A stretch of 64,000 bases of DNA, taken from the NCBI RefSeq assembly GCF_000378625.1, contig NZ_KB905165.1:288407-352406 (forward strand). The letters run 5' to 3'. The translations under genes were made by a program, and so were the position numbers. Numbering within the stretch: the first letter of the stretch is position 1; the number at the start of each line of letters is the position of its first letter. The notes below the pieces were generated by a model. It searched no databases. It was not told the origin of the DNA and worked only from the letters and a program-made list of their open reading frames with translations. Source of the stretch: Colwellia piezophila ATCC BAA-637 (GTDB lineage: Bacteria > Pseudomonadota > Gammaproteobacteria > Enterobacterales > Alteromonadaceae). This document shows positions 1 through 8,994 of the stretch, one piece after another.

Positions 1-124
1 CAAGTAAAAATATGAATACACATAAAATCGTGGCCAATATCCACTCGTCCACTGTAAAATGACTTTATTGATGGACAGCTAGAGTTTTTTAATTCGGTAA
101 ACTATACGGCTGTTATACGTGTCA

Positions 125-173
125 TTGACGTTTGTGTGAATTATGTTATGCTATACGTATATTAAACGTATAG
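125..173 (+). promoter_or_regulatory. Promoter and palindromic operator of the DUF1778/GNAT toxin-antitoxin pair
   Basis: A sigma70-like promoter is visible: TTGACG at 125-130, a 16-nt spacer and TATGCT at 147-152. A perfect inverted repeat overlaps the -10 and the start region: CTATACG at 151-157 and CGTATAG at 167-173. Further half-site copies (CTATACG at 102-108, TTATACG at 113-119) lie upstream. Ribbon-helix-helix antitoxins normally repress their own operon through such repeats, so autoregulation is inferred. AGGAG at 176-180 is the ribosome binding site for the ATG at 187. Confidence 0.6.
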
Positions 174-186
174 GTAGGAGTTTTTC

Positions 187-468
187 ATGGTAGCTTTAGC
201 ACTGAAAAAAGATGCACGGTTGGATTTAAAAACAACTATGCAAAATAAAGAATTACTTGTACAAGCAGCTTTGTTACGTGGTGTGGATATGACCACGTTT
301 ATCATGATGCCTGCTTTACGAGCCGCAAGAAAGGTTGTAGAGCTTAATGAAAAAATGCAACTTGATCAGCAAGAGCAACATGCATTATTTGCTGCTTTAT
401 CTAAACCGTCTAAACCTACTGATGACCTGAAGGAACTACTATCAGCAGGAACATTTAGTGAGCGATAA
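187..468 (+). CDS. DUF1778 family antitoxin (TacA-like)
   Basis: A 93-residue protein with a DUF1778-like layout. The N-terminal part (about residues 5-45) fits a ribbon-helix-helix DNA-binding fold, and the charged C-terminal tail would bind and neutralise the toxin. The start ATG follows AGGAG at a 6-nt spacing. The downstream acetyltransferase begins inside the last codons of this gene (11-nt overlap), the usual antitoxin-toxin coupling. It is expected to repress its own promoter through the CTATACG palindrome upstream. The family call rests on sequence resemblance, size and the GNAT partner. There is no evidence that the pair is active. Confidence 0.85.
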   Translation: MVALALKKDARLDLKTTMQNKELLVQAALLRGVDMTTFIMMPALRAARKVVELNEKMQLDQQEQHALFAALSKPSKPTDDLKELLSAGTFSER

Positions 469-985
469 TCAATTTGTAATAGTAAAATTTGAGCCAACAA
501 CTTCATATTTTCAACAAAAGAAATTTGATTGTGGCAATAAAATTATCAATAAGTTTGTACATTCTTCATTAAAAAAGCAGGTAAGCCAACATTTCTCCCA
601 AGCATTTATATTGCTTGATTTAGAAGAGAATGAACGGTTTTCTGCTTTTTACACATTAACGTCATTTAAACTACAAGCTAATGAATTAGAAAGACTATCC
701 AAAGGTAGTTTACCTAGAGATATTCCTTGTGTTCGTCTAGTCATGCTTGGAGTTAACCTTTCCCTTCAAGGTCACGGTATTGGACGTAAAATGATGTCTG
801 ATGCTCTGCATCGAGTACATAGAGCATCAAAAGAGATTGGAGTATATGGGTTATATTTAGATGCAGACCCTGCTGCTACTAACTTTTATTTAAGCCTAGG
901 ATTTACGCGTTTAGATAATGGTGGAAGTAATGATGTTGCTAAAATGTTTTTAAGTATTGAGGTTATAAATCAGCTGCTTGGGTAG
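458..985 (+). CDS. GNAT acetyltransferase toxin (TacT-like)
   Basis: A 175-residue GNAT-fold acetyltransferase. The acetyl-CoA pyrophosphate-binding motif is visible as QGHGIGR (residues 104-110), and FYLSLGF (residues 143-149) matches the C-terminal block that carries the catalytic tyrosine in TacT-type toxins. This family acetylates the amino group of charged tRNAs and blocks translation, and it is neutralised by a DUF1778 partner, here the gene immediately upstream. The start is GTG at 458, inside the antitoxin gene, which suggests translational coupling. The length fits the family. The substrate tRNA cannot be read from the sequence. Confidence 0.85.
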   Translation: MSDNQFVIVKFEPTTSYFQQKKFDCGNKIINKFVHSSLKKQVSQHFSQAFILLDLEENERFSAFYTLTSFKLQANELERLSKGSLPRDIPCVRLVMLGVNLSLQGHGIGRKMMSDALHRVHRASKEIGVYGLYLDADPAATNFYLSLGFTRLDNGGSNDVAKMFLSIEVINQLLG

Positions 986-1211
986 TACTTTATAAGGATT
1001 AATTATTAAAAGTATAGCTGGATCATAAACCGTACTTATTTATATGCAGGCACGATAGTATGATCCAATCCACCTAGATTTCTTTTTCTAAAAATATCAA
1101 AAACCACATATTAGATGCAACATCTAACGCCTTCTATAGGCATTGACTGAAGCCAAAATCTAGGTAACGAAAGGTGTATGGCCATAAGCTGACACTCGGT
1201 GATGACAGGCC
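986..1211. other. Intergenic region with a short hairpin
   Basis: No convincing gene is visible between the toxin and the convergent AraC gene. The only structure noted is TTAGATG (1111-1117) and CATCTAA (1121-1127), a 7-bp stem with a 3-nt loop and no T-run. It could be a weak transcription end signal between convergent genes, but this is not established. Confidence 0.3.
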
Positions 1212-1949
1212 CTATAATATTTGATAGTTTTTTCTAAAATCTGAAGGCAGTTCATCGAAAAAAACGCGAAATTGTTGAGTGAAATAACTCGGGTTGGGAA
1301 AACCTGATTCATAACCAACCTGTGCAATAGGCATATTGGTCTCTACTAAAAGTTTTTGTGCATTTTCAAGACGAACTTCGTTAATAAACTGTTTAGGTGA
1401 TTTTTTCAGATGGTTTTTAAACCTTCGTTCTAAAGCACTGACGGATAAATGGCTAACTTGTGCAAGTTCATCAATGGTAAAGTTTTCATGATAATGTTCT
1501 CGAATATAGTCAACAGGAACAGTTAAAACTTCAATGCCTGATAATGCTACTGCTTGTTTTTCAAGTTGCTGTGTAATGCCATATGAGCCAATAATTTCAT
1601 CATACTCATTGATGATAGGGCGCTTCGATGTTGAATACCATGCTTTATCACCCGTTTGGCTAATGTTAATTTCCAAACGCTCGGTAACTTGTTGTCCTGC
1701 TAATACCTTGTTGTCATCACGAAAAAATTGCCTTGCAAGATGAATTGGAAAAAGGTCAAAGTCGGTTTTTCCTACAATTTCTTCAGCTTTTTTAAGCTTT
1801 CTGTTATCAATAAATGCTTGGTTAACATGTATGAATTTATGGTTTTTATCTTTTATCCAAAACATAGTGTTGGGGAATAAATCAAACATCGACATTAATT
1901 GTTTTATGCCCATGTTATTTAGGAATTGTGTGTTGTTAGTCTTGGACAT
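1212..1949 (-). CDS. AraC family transcriptional regulator with N-terminal PAS domain
   Basis: A 245-residue protein in two parts. Residues about 15-130 form a PAS-like sensor (the stretch around FPNTMFWIKDKNHKF is typical), and residues about 145-243 form an AraC-type double helix-turn-helix containing FTIDELAQVSHLS and YESGFPNPSYFTQQFR. It probably senses a small ligand or cofactor and controls nearby sugar genes. It is divergent from the oxidoreductase-isomerase-transporter operon at 2097, with about 150 bp between them, which makes that operon the likely target. The ligand is unknown. No signal peptide or membrane segment is visible. Confidence 0.85.
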   Translation of the reverse strand: MSKTNNTQFLNNMGIKQLMSMFDLFPNTMFWIKDKNHKFIHVNQAFIDNRKLKKAEEIVGKTDFDLFPIHLARQFFRDDNKVLAGQQVTERLEINISQTGDKAWYSTSKRPIINEYDEIIGSYGITQQLEKQAVALSGIEVLTVPVDYIREHYHENFTIDELAQVSHLSVSALERRFKNHLKKSPKQFINEVRLENAQKLLVETNMPIAQVGYESGFPNPSYFTQQFRVFFDELPSDFRKNYQIL

Positions 1950-2041
1950 GGATACTTCAAATATTGATAAAGAATAATAGTTGTTATTAATGAGCGCCGA
2001 ATTAGTGATACGGACAACCGATTTGTTTATACAGTGTTTTG

Positions 2042-2053
2042 AGAGTTAACTCT
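2042..2053. promoter_or_regulatory. Perfect 12-bp palindrome in the divergent AraC/oxidoreductase promoter region
   Basis: AGAGTTAACTCT is a perfect palindrome, 43 nt before the oxidoreductase start codon, with a TATAAT sequence at 2070-2075 between them. It could be an operator. A good -35 at the right spacing was not found, so the promoter assignment is weak. Confidence 0.3.
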
Positions 2054-2096
2054 ATAGTAGTAAGTATATTATAATCACTATTAGTAAGGATTTGTG

Positions 2097-3257
2097 ATGA
2101 ATAAAATACGTATGGGTATGGTCGGCGGTGGCCAAGGTGCCTTTATTGGTGGGGTACATCGTATAGCCGCACAGCTCGATAACAATATTGAATTAGTCTG
2201 TGGCGCCTTTTCAAGTACCGCTGAAAAATCTATTGCTTCGGGCAAAATGCTCATGCTCAATGAAGAGCGTTGTTATGCCGATTTTGACACTATGTTTGCA
2301 GCGGAAGCAAAGTTACCTGCTGAGCTGCGCATGCAATTTGTTGCCATAGTAACTCCTAACCATATGCATTTTCCTGCGGCAAAAGCGGCGTTAGAACATG
2401 GCTTTCATGTTTTATCTGATAAACCCGCAACCTTAAGTTTAGATGAAGTAAAATCACTAAAAAAAATCATTGATAAAACAGGCTTGTTATACGGATTAAC
2501 ACATACCTATACCGGTTACCCTATGGTCAAAGAAGCGCAAACCCTCGTTGCTAATGGCGAAATAGGTAAAGTACGTAAAGTTATTGTTGAATATATCCAA
2601 GGTTGGTTATCTGAATCTCAAGATGCCGATAATAAACAGGCTGACTGGCGTACCGACCCTTCTCGTTCTGGTATTTCTGGTTGTATGGGGGATATTGGTA
2701 GCCATGCAGCTAACTTGGTTGAATACATAACTTCTAAAGAAATTACCCATGTTTGTGCCGAGTTAACCGCTTTTGTCGAAGGCCGACGTTTAGATGATGA
2801 CGGTATTGTCTTACTGAAAATGCAAGATGGCATTAAAGGCACATTACAAGCCAGTCAAATTGCCGCTGGTGAAGAAAATAACCTGACTATTCGTGTGTAT
2901 GGCGAAAAAGGCGGACTAGAATGGCAACAGCAAGAGCCAAATACTTTAACACTTAAGTACCTAGATAAACCAATGCAAGTATTACGTACTGGCGGTATGC
3001 ATAGCGCTCGTACTGCGAGCTACACCAGAACGCCTATGGGACATCCTGAAGGTTATTTAGAAGCTTTTGCCAATATATACGTGAGTTTTTCCCAAGCCAT
3101 CAGAGATGTTGAAAGCTCAGAGTACAACGCCAATAAAGATTATGACTTCCCTGATATAAATGACGGTATACGCGGTATGGCGCTGGTTGAATCATTTGTA
3201 AATAGCTCAAACCAAGACACTAAATGGTATGACCTAGACCAATTGTTAGCCGATTAA
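2097..3257 (+). CDS. Gfo/Idh/MocA family NAD(P)-dependent sugar oxidoreductase
   Basis: A 386-residue cytoplasmic dehydrogenase. The N-terminal Rossmann fold has the dinucleotide-binding motif GGGQGAFIGG near residue 10. The family lysine lies in SDKPATL (K109), and GDIGSHAANL carries the conserved histidine (H203). These enzymes oxidise or reduce a hydroxyl of a sugar or inositol, often at C3. ATG at 2097 is chosen because AAGGA (2086-2090) sits 6 nt before it; GTG at 2094 is too close. The isomerase and MFS transporter follow 55 and 48 nt behind their predecessors, giving a likely three-gene operon. The substrate is unknown. Confidence 0.9.
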   Translation: MNKIRMGMVGGGQGAFIGGVHRIAAQLDNNIELVCGAFSSTAEKSIASGKMLMLNEERCYADFDTMFAAEAKLPAELRMQFVAIVTPNHMHFPAAKAALEHGFHVLSDKPATLSLDEVKSLKKIIDKTGLLYGLTHTYTGYPMVKEAQTLVANGEIGKVRKVIVEYIQGWLSESQDADNKQADWRTDPSRSGISGCMGDIGSHAANLVEYITSKEITHVCAELTAFVEGRRLDDDGIVLLKMQDGIKGTLQASQIAAGEENNLTIRVYGEKGGLEWQQQEPNTLTLKYLDKPMQVLRTGGMHSARTASYTRTPMGHPEGYLEAFANIYVSFSQAIRDVESSEYNANKDYDFPDINDGIRGMALVESFVNSSNQDTKWYDLDQLLAD

Positions 3258-3312
3258 TGGCTTTGATTTAAAACTAGCAAAGATAACAAAAAAAATAACA
3301 AAGAGAGTTACT

Positions 3313-4368
3313 ATGAAAACATTAAAAGGCCCCGCGATATTTTTAGCGCAATTTGCTTCTGACGAAGCACCATTTAATACCCTGCCCAATATATGTAAGT
3401 GGGTAGCAAGTTTAGGTTATAAAGGTATTCAAATACCCTCATGGGATGGGCGTTTTTTTGATTTAGAACGTGCAGCAAACGATTTAGTCTACTGTAAAGA
3501 AGTACAAGCCATTTGTGCTGAACACGGATTAGCGATCACTGAGCTTTCTACGCACTTACAAGGCCAATTAGTTGCCTCGCACCCTGCATATGACACACTA
3601 TTTGATGCCTTTGCACCTGATCAGTTTAATGATGACCCGAAAGCGCGTACGCAATGGGCTGTTGAACAAATGATGTTTGCTGCTAAAGCTAGCAAGAACC
3701 TTGGTTTAAAGTCTCACGCATCCTTCTCTGGTGCTTTACTTTGGCACACCGTTTATCCTTGGCCACAACGCCCAGCAGGCCTAGTTGAACAAGGTTTTGC
3801 AGAATTGGCTAAACGTTGGTTACCTATTTTAGACGCATTTGATGACGCCGATTGTGATATTTGTTATGAGCTGCATCCAGGTGAAGATTTACATGACGGT
3901 GTGACCTTTGAGCGTTTCTTAAAAGCGGTAAACAACCATCCTCGAGCAAATATTTTATACGATCCAAGTCACTTCGTTTTACAACAACTCGATTACCTTG
4001 AGTTCATTGATATCTACCACGAACGCATTAAAGGTATTCATGTTAAAGATGCTGAGTTTATTCCTAATGGTCGCAGCGGTGTGTATGGCGGATATCAAAG
4101 CTGGATAGATCGTCCTGGTCGTTTTCGTTCACTAGGCGATGGCCAAGTTGATTTTAAAGGTATTTTTACTCGCTTGGCTAAGTACGACTTTGATGGCTGG
4201 GCAGTATTAGAGTGGGAATGTTGTATAAAACATCCAGTGGCAGGAGCAACCGAAGGCGCGCCATTTATTGCTGAACATATTATTGAAGTGACAGATAAAG
4301 CCTTCGATGATTTTGCTGCGGCCGGGGTTGATGAAGAGTTTAATAAAAAAATTCTAGGTTTGAAATAA
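3313..4368 (+). CDS. Sugar phosphate isomerase/epimerase (AP endonuclease 2-like TIM barrel)
   Basis: A 351-residue protein of the xylose-isomerase-like TIM-barrel superfamily. The expected metal-binding positions are visible: E186 in YELHPGED, D217 and H220 in YDPSHF, H243 and D246 in HVKDAEF, and E300 in LEWECC. These enzymes isomerise or epimerise sugars, or act on 3-keto intermediates, in the cytoplasm. It follows the Gfo/Idh/MocA enzyme directly, and this pairing is common in keto-sugar and inositol pathways. The start ATG follows AGAG. The exact reaction cannot be assigned. Confidence 0.88.
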   Translation: MKTLKGPAIFLAQFASDEAPFNTLPNICKWVASLGYKGIQIPSWDGRFFDLERAANDLVYCKEVQAICAEHGLAITELSTHLQGQLVASHPAYDTLFDAFAPDQFNDDPKARTQWAVEQMMFAAKASKNLGLKSHASFSGALLWHTVYPWPQRPAGLVEQGFAELAKRWLPILDAFDDADCDICYELHPGEDLHDGVTFERFLKAVNNHPRANILYDPSHFVLQQLDYLEFIDIYHERIKGIHVKDAEFIPNGRSGVYGGYQSWIDRPGRFRSLGDGQVDFKGIFTRLAKYDFDGWAVLEWECCIKHPVAGATEGAPFIAEHIIEVTDKAFDDFAAAGVDEEFNKKILGLK

Positions 4369-4416
4369 CTCACAATACCAAATATACATAAATTTAATCA
4401 CGATAAAGAGGAAACT

Positions 4417-5652
4417 ATGGGAACATCAACTATATCTACATCGCGCTTGTTTAGCGCTTCATGTATTGCGTTAATTGTTACGGCAATGACTTTTGCCATT
4501 CGCGCAGGAATTATGTCAGAGCTTAGCGTTGAATTTAACTTAACAGATACCCAATTGGGTTGGATAAATGCATTAGCTTTATTTGGTTTTCCTGTTGCTA
4601 CTATTTTGGGTGGTTTTTTATATAACTTAATGGGCGCTAAAAAAATGTTATACATTGCATTTTTTGGTCACCTATTAGGTTTAATACTAACGATTACCGC
4701 TAATGGTTATGTCACCTTACTTATTTCAAGTTTCTTAGTTGGTTTTGCAAACGGTTGTGTTGAAGCGGCTTGTAACCCATTAATTGCAGATATTTACCAT
4801 AAAAATAAAACCACTATGCTGAATAAGTTCCATGTATGGTTTCCTGGCGGTATTGTTATCGGCGCATTATTATCGAAGTTTATGACAGATTTTAATATGA
4901 GCTGGCAAATGCAAATTGGCGTAATGTTAGTGCCGACGGCTATTTATGGTTTTATGATTTTTGGTCAAAAATTCCCAGAAACAGCGAATACCGAAACATC
5001 TACCACTGCTAACTTTAAAGCATTATTAAACCCAATATTCATTTTCATGTTGTTCTGTATGACATTAACAGCAACCACTGAGTTAGGTACTTCAGGCTGG
5101 GTTGACCGTATATTAGGTAATGCCGGTGCAGATCCTATGCTTATCTTAGCAATGATCACGGGATTAATGGCCGTTGGTCGTTACTTCGCCGGGCCTGTAA
5201 TACATGCACTTAACCCGGTAGGTGTATTGTTAGCATCAGCCATTGTTTCTTCTTTTGCACTTTATTTAATGAGCAGTGCAACAGGTTACATGGTCTATGT
5301 TTCCGCTATTTTATTTGCTGTTGGTGTAATGTATTTTTGGCCAACGATGATCGGTTATGTCAGTGAATACCATGAAAAAACGGGTGCTTTAGGTATGTCT
5401 ATTATTGGCGGCTTTGGCATGTTAGGTGTGGGTTGGTGGAGTCCAATTATTGGTGGTTGGATTGATAAAGGTCGCGAAACTGCACTTTCATCAGGTTTAA
5501 CTGGCGAAGCGGCTGAATTAGCCGCAGGTCAGTCAGCGTTAGCTAATATTGCAATATTTCCAATCATACTTGTAGGGTGCTTTTTTGTTTTATATTTAAT
5601 CACCAAGAAACAAGCAATGTCAGTTCCAGTTTCAGCTGAAGCATCAAGCTAG
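4417..5652 (+). CDS. MFS sugar transporter
   Basis: A 411-residue, highly hydrophobic inner-membrane protein with about 12 predicted transmembrane segments in two halves, separated by a polar loop near residues 185-200 (GQKFPETANTETST). It resembles the fucose/glucose permease branch of the major facilitator superfamily. Its place behind the oxidoreductase and isomerase suggests it brings their sugar substrate into the cytoplasm. GAGG before the ATG serves as ribosome binding site. A strong terminator follows at 5686, closing this operon. Substrate specificity is inferred from context only. Confidence 0.87.
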   Translation: MGTSTISTSRLFSASCIALIVTAMTFAIRAGIMSELSVEFNLTDTQLGWINALALFGFPVATILGGFLYNLMGAKKMLYIAFFGHLLGLILTITANGYVTLLISSFLVGFANGCVEAACNPLIADIYHKNKTTMLNKFHVWFPGGIVIGALLSKFMTDFNMSWQMQIGVMLVPTAIYGFMIFGQKFPETANTETSTTANFKALLNPIFIFMLFCMTLTATTELGTSGWVDRILGNAGADPMLILAMITGLMAVGRYFAGPVIHALNPVGVLLASAIVSSFALYLMSSATGYMVYVSAILFAVGVMYFWPTMIGYVSEYHEKTGALGMSIIGGFGMLGVGWWSPIIGGWIDKGRETALSSGLTGEAAELAAGQSALANIAIFPIILVGCFFVLYLITKKQAMSVPVSAEASS

Positions 5653-5685
5653 TGACCTAATCGACCATAGAGTTACTGTATAAAG

Positions 5686-5722
5686 GCTTCTAATACCATA
5701 TATGGTATTAGAAGCTTTTTTT
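5686..5722 (+). terminator. Rho-independent terminator after the MFS operon
   Basis: Two perfect 15-nt arms abut each other: 5686-5700 starts GCTTCTAATACC and 5701-5715 ends GGTATTAGAAGC. A run of seven T follows (5716-5722). It lies 34 nt after the transporter stop codon and ends the oxidoreductase-isomerase-transporter operon. Confidence 0.9.
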
Positions 5723-5940
5723 GCTTTTAAACACTTTAGAATATCATCTCTAACGGGTCAACAAATTAGTTCGATTGGTATCATATCTTGAAGTTAAATA
5801 GCTGTAGAGGTAAAGCTCCAACAATAACCAAGCTATTCTATTTGGAAAAACAAGATGTTAAACTTTATGATATCGCTAACAGTGTTTGTTAAAGCGCAAA
5901 CAATTACATATTGATAATGGTTAAAGGAATGATAGGTAGA

Positions 5941-6978
5941 ATGACAACTTCTAAACGTATAAGAATTCAAGATATCGCAGAAAGAGTTGGTGTGTCTACT
6001 ATGACTGTTTCTCGTGTACTTAATCAAGATAGTAAAGTGAGTGATGCTAAGCGAGCATTAGTGATGAAGGCGGTTAAAGAACTTAATTATCGACCTAATG
6101 TCGCGGCACGTAGGTTGGCAAGTAATAAGTCTTTCTTTATAGGTTTATTATATTTTGATGATTTAGATACTTCTTATCTCAGTAAATTCCTCTTACGTGG
6201 TTTAAAAATCTGTCGTTCAACGGGCCATCATTTAGTTGTTGAAGAAATTGATGATGATATAAATAAAGCACTCGCTTCCGTTAAAGAACTTATTGAAGTT
6301 ACTCAGGTTGATGGTTTAATTTTATTGCCACCCATTTGTAACAATGAAAAATTGCTTACCACACTGCAACAAGCGAATGTTTCTTTTGTTCGTATTGCTC
6401 CAGATACTCAACTGAACTTATCTCCGTATATTTGCATGGATGATTATCAGGCAAGCTTTGAAATGACAGAAATGTTGATAAAGCAAGGTCATAGTAAAAT
6501 TGGCCATATTATTGGTAATCCCAATCAAGGCGTGAGTCGCTTACGTTATCAAGGCTTTTTAGATGCGCTACGTTCAAATAAAATTAATGTACCACCCGAG
6601 TATATCGAGCAAGGTTTGTTTACGGTTGATTCTGGTGTGGAAGCAGCTAAAAAGATGTTGTCTTTAGATGATAGGCCGACAGCGATATTTGCTGCTAACG
6701 ATGCTATGGCGGCGGGAGTTTTATCTGCTGCAAATATGGCTAGAATTTCTGTACCTGATGAATTATCCATTGCGGGTTTTGATGATGGTCACCTTGCTGT
6801 TTCTGTTTCGCCAAACTTAACAACCGTCAGACAACCCATTCAGCAAATGGCTGAACTTGCCATTGATATTATTGCTTCGGGTAAGTTTTCAGATCTAGCT
6901 AAAGCAAATGCTCGAGAGTTTCGTAATGTGCTAGATTTTGAAATTGTTGAACGAGAGTCTACAAATACTCTTAAATAA
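5941..6978 (+). CDS. LacI family transcriptional regulator
   Basis: A 345-residue repressor. The N-terminal helix-turn-helix (IQDIAERVGVSTMTVSRVLN) and hinge (YRPNVAARRLAS) are followed by a periplasmic-binding-protein-like sugar domain containing FAANDAMAAGVL and IAGFDDGHLAV. The start at 5941 is chosen because MTTSKRIRIQ is the normal LacI N-terminus; in-frame TTG (5911) and ATG (5917, 5929) would add an atypical leader. It lies between the MFS operon and the xyl-tal-tkt-pgi operon. It is a good candidate to bind the TGTTAGCGCTAACA palindrome before xylB, in the manner of XylR, but that link is inference. Confidence 0.88.
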   Translation: MTTSKRIRIQDIAERVGVSTMTVSRVLNQDSKVSDAKRALVMKAVKELNYRPNVAARRLASNKSFFIGLLYFDDLDTSYLSKFLLRGLKICRSTGHHLVVEEIDDDINKALASVKELIEVTQVDGLILLPPICNNEKLLTTLQQANVSFVRIAPDTQLNLSPYICMDDYQASFEMTEMLIKQGHSKIGHIIGNPNQGVSRLRYQGFLDALRSNKINVPPEYIEQGLFTVDSGVEAAKKMLSLDDRPTAIFAANDAMAAGVLSAANMARISVPDELSIAGFDDGHLAVSVSPNLTTVRQPIQQMAELAIDIIASGKFSDLAKANAREFRNVLDFEIVERESTNTLK

Positions 6979-7146
6979 TCTGATGTAATGGTTAAATAGT
7001 TATATTTCTAAGCAATAGACAATTTTAGTATTTAAAGATTTCTTTTTGGTGGTGAAATTAAATGGAAAAATCTGCTGGTTAGGGCTGTAGGGCAGAATTG
7101 AGGCTCTAAACAAATACCTTGATTAGTTAAAAAGGTGTCTGTAGAT

Positions 7147-7182
7147 ATTACCCTGTATATACTTGTAATGCAGGGTAATTTT
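7147..7182. terminator. Hairpin between the convergent LacI and pgi genes
   Basis: ATTACCCTG (7147-7155) pairs with CAGGGTAAT (7171-7179), and a short T-run (TTTT, to 7182) follows. The stem is symmetrical and lies between two convergent genes, so it may end transcription from both sides. The T-run is short, so confidence is moderate. Confidence 0.5.
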
Positions 7183-7190
7183 AACCATTA

Positions 7191-7218
7191 TATCAACTAT
7201 CAACTATCAACTATCAAC
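7191..7218. repeat. Four tandem copies of a 7-bp repeat overlapping the pgi stop codon
   Basis: TATCAAC is repeated four times without interruption (7191-7218). On the minus strand it reads GTTGATA, and the TGA stop of pgi (7214-7216) lies in the copy nearest the gene. Slippage here would change the 3' flank but not the protein. No function is evident. Confidence 0.85.
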
Positions 7219-8866
7219 TTTGTTTTAATATACTTTCTTGAAAAAAAGTCATTAAGCCTTTAGTTGAACTGTCGTGATTATCACTGATTTTGTTTTCAGA
7301 TAATTCAACTTCAATATTATTAGCCAAGCCTTTACCCAGCTCTACTCCCCATTGGTCGAATGAACAAATTTGCAAAAGAATACCCTGAGTAAAAATTTTG
7401 TGTTCATACAAAGCAATTAAACTACCTATAGATCGCGGCGAAATGCGTTTCATCAAAATAGTATTGGTTGGGCGATTGCCTTTATGTACTTTATGTGGGG
7501 CAACTTTATCAATATATTCTGGCGTACGACCTTTGGCTTTTAAGCCTGCTCGTACTTGTTGTTCATCCACACCTTGCATTAATGCTTGAGTTTGCGCGAA
7601 AAAGTTAGCCATCAAAGTTTGGTGATGACCTTGCACTGGGGTAACACTTTCTACCGAGCCAATAAAGTCAGCAGGCACAATGTTATTGCTTTGATGCAGG
7701 TATTGATAAAAAGCATGCTGACCATTAATACCCAACTCACCCCAAATTGACGGTACGGTTGAATAATCTATGGACTCTCCTTGCCAGTTAACCGATTTAC
7801 CATTACTTTCCATTTCTGCTTGTTGTAAATAGGCTGACAACATATGTAGTGGCTGATCATAAGGTAAAATTGCTTGTGATTGTGCCCCTAAGAAAGTGCA
7901 GTTCCACAGGCTTAACAAGGCTAAAATGACCGGAGCATTTTGTTCTAACGGTGTTTCACAAAAGTGCTGATCAATTTCATCTGCACCTTCGAGTAACTCT
8001 ATAAAGCGCTCAAAACCTAAATCGATAGCAATAGGTAAACCAATCGCCGACCAAAGTGAAAAACGGCCGCCGACCCAATCCCACAGTTCAAAAATGTTCT
8101 CTGGCGCAATACCAAATTCTGTGGCATTTTTCTTATTTGAAGAGACCGCAATAAAGTGTTTAGCAATGGCTGATTGATCAAATGAAGACGACACCAACCA
8201 CTTCATGGCGGTTTTAGCATTGGTCATGGTTTCTGTGGTGGTAAAAGTCTTGCTCGAAATAATAAACAGTACTTTCTCTGGATTGAGCGGTCTTAATACA
8301 TTGGCAATTTGAGTACCATCAACATTTGAAACGTAATGCACATTAACGCTATTATCGCTGTATTGTTTAAGTGCCTCAGTGACCATTTGTGGCCCTAGGT
8401 TAGAGCCGCCAACACCAATGTTCACTACATCAGTAATGCGCTTGCCTGAATAGCCTTTCCAATGTCCTTGCCGCACTTTCTCAGAAAAATCTTTCATATG
8501 ATTTAACGAGCGCTGCACGTCTTCTTTGACATTTTTACCATCAAGCATAACCGGCTTACTTGAACGACTTCGTAAAGCTGTATGTAAAACGGCCCGGTCT
8601 TCGGTACTATTGATACGCTGTCCAGAAAACATTTTCTCGCGCCACTGTTCAACATCACATTCTTTCGCCAAGTCGAATAACATTGACATGGTGTCATTAC
8701 TTATCAGGTTTTTAGAATAATCTAATAAAAAAGGCGCTAACTTAATGGAAAATTGTTCAAAGCGTTGACTATTTTGTGTAAAGAGTTCACTCATATGCTG
8801 CTCTTTCATATCTTGCGCATGAGTGACTAATTTTTTCCAGCTGGGTAGGGAGGTTCTTGGTTGCAT
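7214..8866 (-). CDS. pgi: Glucose-6-phosphate isomerase
   Basis: Interconverts glucose-6-phosphate and fructose-6-phosphate in the cytoplasm. From the internal ATG at 8866 the protein is 550 residues, the normal length for the bacterial enzyme. The signature region VNIGVGGSNLGPQMV and the phosphate-binding region ISSKTFTTTET are visible. The 8866 start is preferred over an upstream one at 8923 because MQPRTSLPSWKKL matches typical N-termini and GGAAGAG lies 7 nt before it. It is the last gene of the minus-strand xylB-xylA-tal-tkt-pgi series, 128 nt after tkt, and recycles fructose-6-phosphate from the pentose phosphate reactions. Confidence 0.95.
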   Translation of the reverse strand: MQPRTSLPSWKKLVTHAQDMKEQHMSELFTQNSQRFEQFSIKLAPFLLDYSKNLISNDTMSMLFDLAKECDVEQWREKMFSGQRINSTEDRAVLHTALRSRSSKPVMLDGKNVKEDVQRSLNHMKDFSEKVRQGHWKGYSGKRITDVVNIGVGGSNLGPQMVTEALKQYSDNSVNVHYVSNVDGTQIANVLRPLNPEKVLFIISSKTFTTTETMTNAKTAMKWLVSSSFDQSAIAKHFIAVSSNKKNATEFGIAPENIFELWDWVGGRFSLWSAIGLPIAIDLGFERFIELLEGADEIDQHFCETPLEQNAPVILALLSLWNCTFLGAQSQAILPYDQPLHMLSAYLQQAEMESNGKSVNWQGESIDYSTVPSIWGELGINGQHAFYQYLHQSNNIVPADFIGSVESVTPVQGHHQTLMANFFAQTQALMQGVDEQQVRAGLKAKGRTPEYIDKVAPHKVHKGNRPTNTILMKRISPRSIGSLIALYEHKIFTQGILLQICSFDQWGVELGKGLANNIEVELSENKISDNHDSSTKGLMTFFQESILKQS

Positions 8867-8994
8867 GGTAATCTCTTCCAAATACTGTTTCAGAATTAAA
8901 AGCATGTTGACCTTTCTCTTCATTGCTGTTGAAAAAGGTCACACGATCTCAATCGTTAATTTAAGGTCTTATTAAGGTATTGTTAAGGTGCAGT

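Noticed and set aside
5884..5901. GTTTG...CAAAC short dyad before the LacI gene
   Set aside because: Only 5-bp arms in AT-rich DNA; not similar to the TTAGCGCTAA core, so not called an operator.
7079..7115. TTAGGG followed by CTCTAAA on the plus strand, like the ECF-type motif
   Set aside because: The spacing is 19 nt and no plus-strand gene follows; it lies between convergent genes.
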